Part shown: positions 58,185 through 64,000 of the stretch, piece after piece
Layout: each line of letters begins with the position of its first letter
Numbering within the stretch: position 1 is the stretch's first letter
From: Cyrtodaria siliqua
Taxonomy: Eukaryota; Mollusca; Bivalvia; Adapedonta; Hiatellidae
Assembly (NCBI GenBank): GCA_037043455.1
Contig: JAWPHD010003078.1
Span: 124,001 to 188,000, forward strand
Length of the DNA: 64,000 nucleotides
Direction: 5' to 3'
Program-made: the position numbers and the translations under genes
The notes under the pieces: generated by a model
Seen by the model: the letters and a program-made list of their open reading frames with translations, nothing else
What the model was told of the DNA's origin: nothing
The model's database searches: none

Positions 58185-58451
58185 ATCACACAACATATAT
58201 ACGAGCAGTTATACGAATTTACAATAATTTAACATTTTTTAACGGCAATTTTCTCACCAATTCTGATTCCTACGTTATCTACATAATCTATATCACATAA
58301 AGAGGTTCCTCACGATTAAGTTTTATTGCCTGAAACTTTTACAAGTGCCGAGAAGGACTCGCAGAGCTACAAGCTATTTTACGCAACGGTGACACTGTGT
58401 CACGCGGTGAAATCTAGACTTCTCATCTACGATCCGTATCACTAAACTTAT

Positions 58452-58741
58452 GAAACATTTAGCAAAATGAGTGTATTTCAATAAAATAACCACAAATAAA
58501 TTATCTCAAGTATGTGTATGTTTTTAGCTCTGGACATTCTAAGAAAATAACGCCGTTTTAGAAGGTGTCATAATTCGTAGCTATGGTGACACTGTATCAG
58601 GGATACATTTAGCAAAATAGGTGTATTTTAATAAAATAACAGAACAGCAATTATCTCAAGTGTGGATTTGTTAAACTCTAGACAGTCTAAGAAATTAACG
58701 CCGGTTAAGAACGTGTCAAAATTCGTTGCAATGGTGACACT
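58452..58741. repeat. Diverged tandem duplication of about 145 bp
   Basis: 58452-58592 and 58602-58741 share, in order, ACATTTAGCAAAAT, GTGTATTT, AATAAAATAAC, ATTATCTCAAGT, GACA.TCTAAGAAA, TAACGCCG and ATGGTGACAC. About 80 percent identical by eye. A related TGACAC piece precedes the first copy. Confidence 0.8.
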
Positions 58742-58783
58742 TGAATAAACACTATTATGTAATACTAGCAGCATTTCTATAGA

Positions 58784-59496
58784 TTAAAGGGACACATGGC
58801 GATCTTGATTTTTTGAAAACTCGCGGTGTCCCGTTAGTTTTTCTAAATAACATGCATTATTTCAATCACTAATAATAATTATAAGGATAGTATAGACCAA
58901 ATTATTTTTGCATATTCATAATTTTGATAAAGCATCATCAAAAAAACTGACCAATCAGTGACCAGAAATAAGGGTAAATAAGACATAACCAATACATTCT
59001 GGTAGGTGATAAACTCGGTCTTTATCCTTGATGTTCAACCAAGTTTACTGTTAAAATTAAGGTATCTACAGAGTGACTCTTTTAAAACCCTGCCTATTTC
59101 ATGCACATTCATGCAAATTGATTCAATATATGTATCTTTTAAAATCAAAATCTTGAAAATTATGGAATTTTTACTTTGCCAAAGATTTTTATTTTACTAT
59201 AGAACCTAAGGATAAAAACCGAGTAACACAGATTTTATCACCTACTGAAAATAAAATATAATCTCAACATCTCTGCAATGCAAAATTATGAATTACTGCC
59301 TTTCGATACTCCTGCACCAATACTAAATTTTAACATTTGGTAAAATAACATAGAGCATTGAATACTCACAATTTGTTTAATTTAATGCAAGCAGGTTTAA
59401 AGTCAAAATTTTCCTTGATAAATATAAGTAGAGACGCTAATAATGATGCTTGAATGCCTTGATAAAAAACTTCAAGATTGCCGTGTGTCCCTTTAA
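58784..59496. mobile_element. TTAA-flanked miniature element, copy 6
   Basis: TTAA then AGGGACACATGGCGATCTTG at the left; CAAGATTGCCGTGTGTCCCT then TTAA at the right. Its 705-bp length against about 315 bp elsewhere is explained by a nested element at 59002-59246. Confidence 0.85.
59002..59246. mobile_element. Element nested in TTAA copy 6
   Basis: GTAGGTGATAAACTCGG, then TTTATCCTT, faces AAGGATAAAAACCGAGT, then TTTTATCACCTAC. Inverted ends of about 30 bp with one small insertion; body about 245 bp. The 67-codon frame inside is not recognisable. Confidence 0.7.
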
Positions 59497-61149
59497 AATC
59501 ACATCCACGATAAAGCATACATATGTATTTTAAATTCACAACTCAAAGTCACATCTGTCATCCAGTTGTACACACGGTACCCATGCAATACTCTGGTAAT
59601 CAAGAATGGAATATATTAGGCTGTTGACATTTGCAATGTGACGTCCAGACCGGACCTTTGTAGTTTCCCTATACAGTCCCTGTACAGACTGGCTTGCGCC
59701 TTAGTAGTTAAAGTTGTATTATTTTTCATTTTTAAGAAAACAAAATGCAAATAAAATATTGTTATTATATTCTTCTGAAAAAGTTCCAACCACTTATGTA
59801 TAATTACAAAGGGGACCTAATTCAGCATTATTTGTTCTATAATTTATTTTGTCTCAAATTGTATAAACAAAAAAATAAATAAAAGAACACGATAGCCAGT
59901 CTAGTACATGCACACATAACGCTGTGGCATTGTGAAATCCTCCTCTTGGTACACGGGGGGAGGTACTATAATCCTTAGCACAACACACAGACATAATGTA
60001 ATCCGTTTGAAATTTAAATATACACGTTCTTACATTATTTTTTTTTGTAATTTCGAAATGTTACAATACATTTTGATACATGTTTAAGTATATACGTACA
60101 TTTACAAAACATACTATGGAAAGTCAGGAAATATTAACATTTACGCAGAACTGTACAAATACAGTGAAATAAAAAATCAGCAACGAAACGATGTGAAAAC
60201 AGTATTTGTATTTATAGATGTAGAGTTATTCATTATATATAGTTTTATTGATTTGATACATGTATGTACAAAGTTTGATCGAACCTCATATGTGTATTCA
60301 TACCGGTAACACGCTCTTTATAGTTTAGAATCTTAGCTTAACCAATGAAATATACTTCAATTATGAATGATACAATAGCGTGTTCCAATTAACGTTTATT
60401 TTTATTACACCCTCCTTACACCTCCAAAAATGTGAACCATTCAGCTGTTTGCAGAAATAACAAAGTACTTAAATACATCTCAAATGAAAAAACAAAATTG
60501 TCTCAACCAAACACACTATTTAATATGTCTCTAAGCGACGGCCAACGGATCCCTGAGATTTTTCAGAAACAACTTTTTTACGTAATTAAACTTTATGTCA
60601 ATATCCGCAATTCTAACTTATTCAAGACGTTATTTAGATCAGACAGATACCGAAACCGCAATAATTAATGAAAACTCCACTTAAACGGCTGATACCACTT
60701 GTGATTTTCAAATCCAACAGGTTTTGACGCGAATAAAAAACTGATTTTACCGTTGATATTAATTTTCAAGTGACCTACCACTGTTTTATGAAGTCTATAT
60801 ACTTCCTGTCAAATGCCAACTCCTTTTCTCAGAAGCGGTTCTCCAGAAATTCACTTAGTAAAAACGATATTGTCGGCTTCGATTGTTTCAGCACTTGTAA
60901 CGAAAGCGTTTTGCACCATGATATGTAGGACTGTAGAGACGCTGATATTGATGTTTAGTCCGTTAATCTTATACAAAAACATTATTTTAATTATCAACTT
61001 TTAGGCATTGAAGAAACCAATTTAAACTATTCCCACTAAGAACTGCACCGTAAACTATGTAATGCTCTGTATCAATTTCTATAATAAAAACACAGATGAA
61101 ACCTTTGTATTGAAAAAAAAAGAAAGAAGTTATTTGCTGGTTTTAACAC

Positions 61150-61357
61150 TTAACCCGCTAAGCACGACTATAATAGCCTTTGCGTCCACTGTAAACCCAG
61201 ATCAGTCTGCGAGTAATTCGCAGGCTGATCAGCGTTTACATGTCCGTCTGCTGATCAGTCATTTCCCCCAAAACACCCATTTGTCACATAAATGGAATTG
61301 TCTTAATACAAAGAAAGAACAGTCCATTATATATATATGTAGTAGGTTAAGGGTTAA
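61150..61357. mobile_element. piggyBac-like miniature element
   Basis: Bounded by TTAACCC and GGGTTAA, the piggyBac hallmark of CCC...GGG ends at TTAA; 208 bp overall. It contains a strong hairpin, GATCAGTCTGCGA and TTCGCAGGCTGATC around GTAA. No coding capacity. Confidence 0.7.
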
Positions 61358-61391
61358 TATCATTAAATGGTTAATGAGTCTTATGTTACAG

Positions 61392-61636
61392 AAGGGTTAT
61401 CAAAGCCTTATAGGCCTATAAAAAGACCTGGTGAAGATAAGTTTAATACAAGTTCAAAAGAACAACCCCCTGCTAGAGACCGTTACGGTGTTTATTTTCC
61501 AGATATAATCACAGAGAGTGGGAATTTAAATTCCAATTATGAAAGTGTGGCCAACATGTTTAAGATAAACACAAATGCACAGTATTCACTGAAAATCTTT
61601 GAGCAAGACCTCTGCAATGGTTCAAGCTGTATTTAA
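61392..61636 (+). other. Possible alternative Snail exon (unproven)
   Basis: After an acceptor-like TTATGTTACAG, a frame compatible with the phase-1 end of exon 1 stays open for 80 codons to the TAA at 61634 (EGLSKPYRPIKRPGEDKF and onward). A donor-like G-GTGAAG at 61430/61431 would define a 39-bp phase-compatible micro-exon. Composition is more protein-like than neighbouring frames, but no family resemblance is seen. Confidence 0.2.
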
Positions 61637-61856
61637 TGGCGGTGTATGTGATCGTGTTGCCAGTTTAAACTGAGTTTGTCAAAGCAAACTGGTCAGATAT
61701 TATCCATACAATTGTTATCACGTGTTTTTGTTGTTTGTCCAGCAGAATGTCCATAACATTACACCCGCACATATATACGCGTCACACTTCTTCTAAAGCA
61801 CGATTGCTAATCTATAAAATTTGAATAACAGAATGTTGTTTTTGTTCTATTTTCAG

Positions 61857-63022
61857 AAACTGACAACAATGTACAATACATCCCATCCCTTCCAACCCCA
61901 ACACGATCACCGGAACCTGATCTCTGCGTCAGTAAACAGTCGCACAGTCTACCAATCAAGGACACGCCGAAACGAGACACATTGGGCGCCATACGCAAGC
62001 GTGATCCTATTGGGCAAATATTGGACAGTTTGTGCAGCAACGCGGAAAAGAAGGCAAGCGTCGGACCGAGTGCGTTTTCACCAATCATCACCAGCTCATG
62101 TTCGTCGCAGCTATCGCCAATTTCTTTGTTGGCACAGTGCGATAGGCGATGTTTGCAGATGTCGCCTAACCTGATGTCTTCTCCATTTTGCCAGACGCCA
62201 GTTCGAAATGACGTTATACCTCCCGTACAATCGATCGAACAATTACAGTATATTCATGCACAGCAAATAGCACAGCAGCAACAAAAACACCAGCAGCAAC
62301 AAATACAACAGCAACAAATGTCAATGAATGGAGGGTTGTACCCATTAAGGCTTTCCAACAATGGCGGTCCTCCGACAATGGATCAACTGCAATTGTTACA
62401 TCAACAACAGGCACAAATAATGGCAATGGAAAGATATAGTTCAACCATTCTTGCAAATAGGAACTGTAGCATTGGAAATTCTCTCCCAGTAAACACAGCT
62501 TCTCCGTACTGGATGGCGTGGTTTAAGTCGTCTGGTGGTGAAGCGATGTCGTCACTTCCGGTTAAGGATTCGCGCATCCCTGCCCCTCCGCGATACCAAT
62601 GTGACGCTTGCAAGAAAAGTTACTCAACATTCGGTGGACTCTCAAAGCACAAACAATTTCACTGTGTCAGTCATGTTAAAAAGGAATTCAACTGCAAATA
62701 TTGTGAAAAGTCGTATGGATCTCTTGGCGCTCTGAAAATGCACATCCGGACTCACACACTACCGTGTAAATGTAAACTTTGTGGTAAAGCTTTTTCACGA
62801 CCGTGGTTGTTGCAAGGTCATTTGCGCACACATACCGGAGAGAAACCGTTCAAATGTGCACACTGCGGACGGTCGTTCGCGGATCGGTCAAATTTGCGCG
62901 CACACCTGCAGACACATTCGGACATTAAGAAATACGGCTGTAAGAACTGCACAAAGACATTTTCGCGAATGTCCCTGCTATTGAAACACGAGGAAGGAAG
63001 CTGTCTTGGTCTTCGACGGTAG
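61857..63022 (+). CDS. Snail-family transcription factor, exon 2
   Basis: Encodes the rest of a 418-residue nuclear DNA-binding protein, stop TAG at 63020. Residues 31-165 are Ser/Pro-rich linker; 166-184 are mostly Gln. Five zinc fingers follow: C279-C282-H295-H299; C310-C313-H326-H330; C336-C339-H352-H356; C364-C367-H380-H384; C392-C395-H408-C413 (the last C2HC). [29 protein letters not shown] and [16 protein letters not shown] are diagnostic of Snail/Slug rather than Scratch. In the family, fingers bind CAGGTG/CACCTG E-boxes and repress genes such as cadherins in mesoderm, neural and cell-migration programmes. The acceptor TTTTCAG (61850-61856) joins exon 1 in phase 1, giving codon GAA. 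An in-frame TTG at 61982 is not the start, because the frame is open upstream to the acceptor. Confidence 0.95.
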
Positions 63023-63213
63023 ACTGTCTCAGTCAGAAGGCCTACACAAAGGACCATATTCGTTCACATCACTGTTACACATTGAACTAGATTATGACTG
63101 TATATACCGTCCGTATTTTTACCCATAAGTTCAACTATTTTAGTCGAAAATATAAACTTTGCTGTACGAAAGTAATATTATTTCATTTATGAAATATAAT
63201 TTTAAAAATTAAG

Positions 63214-63305
63214 CTACGTTATCTTTAGCGTCACGTTGAACTTTTGAAAGAAAAGAAATTAATGAAATATTATTAAAATAAACTATGTTAACTTTAGCGT
63301 CACGT
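63214..63305 (+). repeat. Duplicated element in the Snail 3' UTR
   Basis: CTACGTTATCTTTAGCGTCA then CGT (63214-63236) recurs as CTATGTTAACTTTAGCGTCA then CGT (63283-63305), preceded in both cases by a GAAATAT.A-rich block. A tandem duplication with a 69-bp period. Confidence 0.8.
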
Positions 63306-63736
63306 GCATAATTTAAAAACAACAAAAACAACAACAAACAAACAGAAGAGAATCATAACCATAATATGTATGCTACCATTTTAAAATGACTTGTTTTCTT
63401 AGTTTAACTGAGTCTTTACTTATTTCAGAATTATATCGTGATTATATATGTCAACTATAATATGTCACTGTCAAATAAGACAAAATGTATACAGACACCT
63501 CTTTATTAAAACTGATTGCTTCCTGTAAAAGTGTTATATGCATATTTAACATGACTTAGACGAATACTATTTGTGTATTTGGCAACGGAGTCAAATATGG
63601 AATGAAAGGGTCCAATAACAGTCCGCGAAAAGCTAATTTATATATTTAAATGTTCTATTACGTTAACTTATTTATCATGTCATAATATTTATATGCAATA
63701 CTATCATAGTCAGTGCCAACTATATTTATAAATAAA
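63277..63736 (+). terminator. Candidate polyadenylation signals of the Snail gene
   Basis: AATAAA at 63277-63282 and at 63731-63736 lie 255 and 709 bp after the stop. In AT-rich DNA this hexamer is common, so which is used cannot be told. Beyond 63306 no other feature is seen to the end of the window. Confidence 0.35.
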
Positions 63737-64000
63737 TATATATATAATTAAACGAATTTATTTCCTGTGTTGTATTTCCCTAAAAAGAACTTAAACATAT
63801 ACATTATTGAAAAAATAGGGTAATATTTTCTACATTGTGTTAACTACTTTCTTTTAGGAGGACTTTATATAAACATATACACCCATACTACCAATTTCCC
63901 ACTCATTCGATTACGTATTTATATCATTCTATTGATACAGGGTTAATTGTATTGACACGATTGCTAGATTTTTCATTCTCAACATCTAACGTGATCCCGC

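Larger units (their letters stand above)
57280..61856 (+). other. Snail gene intron (4.6 kb)
   Basis: Bounded by GTAAAT and a pyrimidine-rich TTCTATTTTCAG acceptor (61845-61856). It contains a GA microsatellite, a diverged tandem duplication, a TTAA miniature element with a nested element, a piggyBac-like miniature element and a possible alternative exon, each listed separately. Other parts (57300-58120, 59500-61140) show nothing recognisable. Confidence 0.7.

Noticed and set aside
62600..63022. Scratch rather than Snail subfamily
   Set aside because: Fingers 2 and 5 read [12 protein letters not shown] and FSRMSLL, which are Snail/Slug signatures; Scratch differs at these positions.
62535..63057. 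ORFs overlapping the zinc-finger exon in other frames and on the minus strand
   Set aside because: Shadows of the Snail coding sequence; they lack their own family resemblance.

Overview
This is eukaryotic, AT-rich, intron-containing DNA, most likely from a bivalve mollusc. The inference rests on one bilaterian-type Snail gene plus a repeat load typical of bivalves: Helitron-like tandem-repeat elements resembling the 'pearl' type, several tRNA-derived SINE families, 5'-truncated non-LTR retrotransposons and many short inverted-repeat elements. Species and clade cannot be fixed from the sequence alone. Nothing prokaryotic is seen: no operons and no CRISPR.

The only confidently functional gene is at the right end, on the + strand. 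It is a two-exon Snail-family zinc-finger transcription factor: exon 1 CDS 57189-57279, a 4.6 kb intron, exon 2 CDS 61857-63022, 418 residues when joined. It has a CCAAT/GC-box/TATA promoter (about 56828-57030), a chain of three tiny upstream ORFs, an eh1-like N-terminal motif in place of the expected SNAG domain, a glutamine-rich stretch and five zinc fingers.

The rest (1-56.8 kb) is a layered graveyard of repeats. At 0.8-8.6 kb there are foldback elements, TTAA-flanked and CAG-ended miniature elements, a SINE, two LINE fragments and a Helitron-like element on the minus strand. At 8.8-11.2 kb two inverted-repeat pairs interlock. At 11.6-21.5 kb lies a 9.9 kb minisatellite of a 23-bp unit with higher-order structure, flanked by oppositely oriented copies of one inverted-repeat element. 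At 23.1-30.4 kb a 7.2 kb unit is bounded by inverted termini and repeated subterminal motifs, and encloses two dead LINEs, a second Helitron-like element, a 36/43-bp minisatellite and foldbacks. At 31.9-32.3 kb is a nearly mirror-ordered compound microsatellite. At 33.1-36.8 kb a foldback element adjoins a 3.1 kb, 19-bp minisatellite. At 36.9-45.7 kb nested miniature elements, SINEs with clear target-site duplications and a LINE inserted into a foldback element are found. At 45.7-56.8 kb is low-information intergenic DNA with more TTAA-flanked elements.

No intact transposase or full-length retrotransposon is present. The mobile elements are non-autonomous or broken and must have been moved by enzymes encoded elsewhere. 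The most notable observations are the eh1-bearing Snail N-terminus and its uORF chain, the structured 9.9 kb minisatellite, nuclear-receptor half-site pairs repeated through the Helitron-like arrays, a 27-bp element made only of terminal repeats with a 7-bp target duplication, and the 7.2 kb unit with repeated subterminal motifs.
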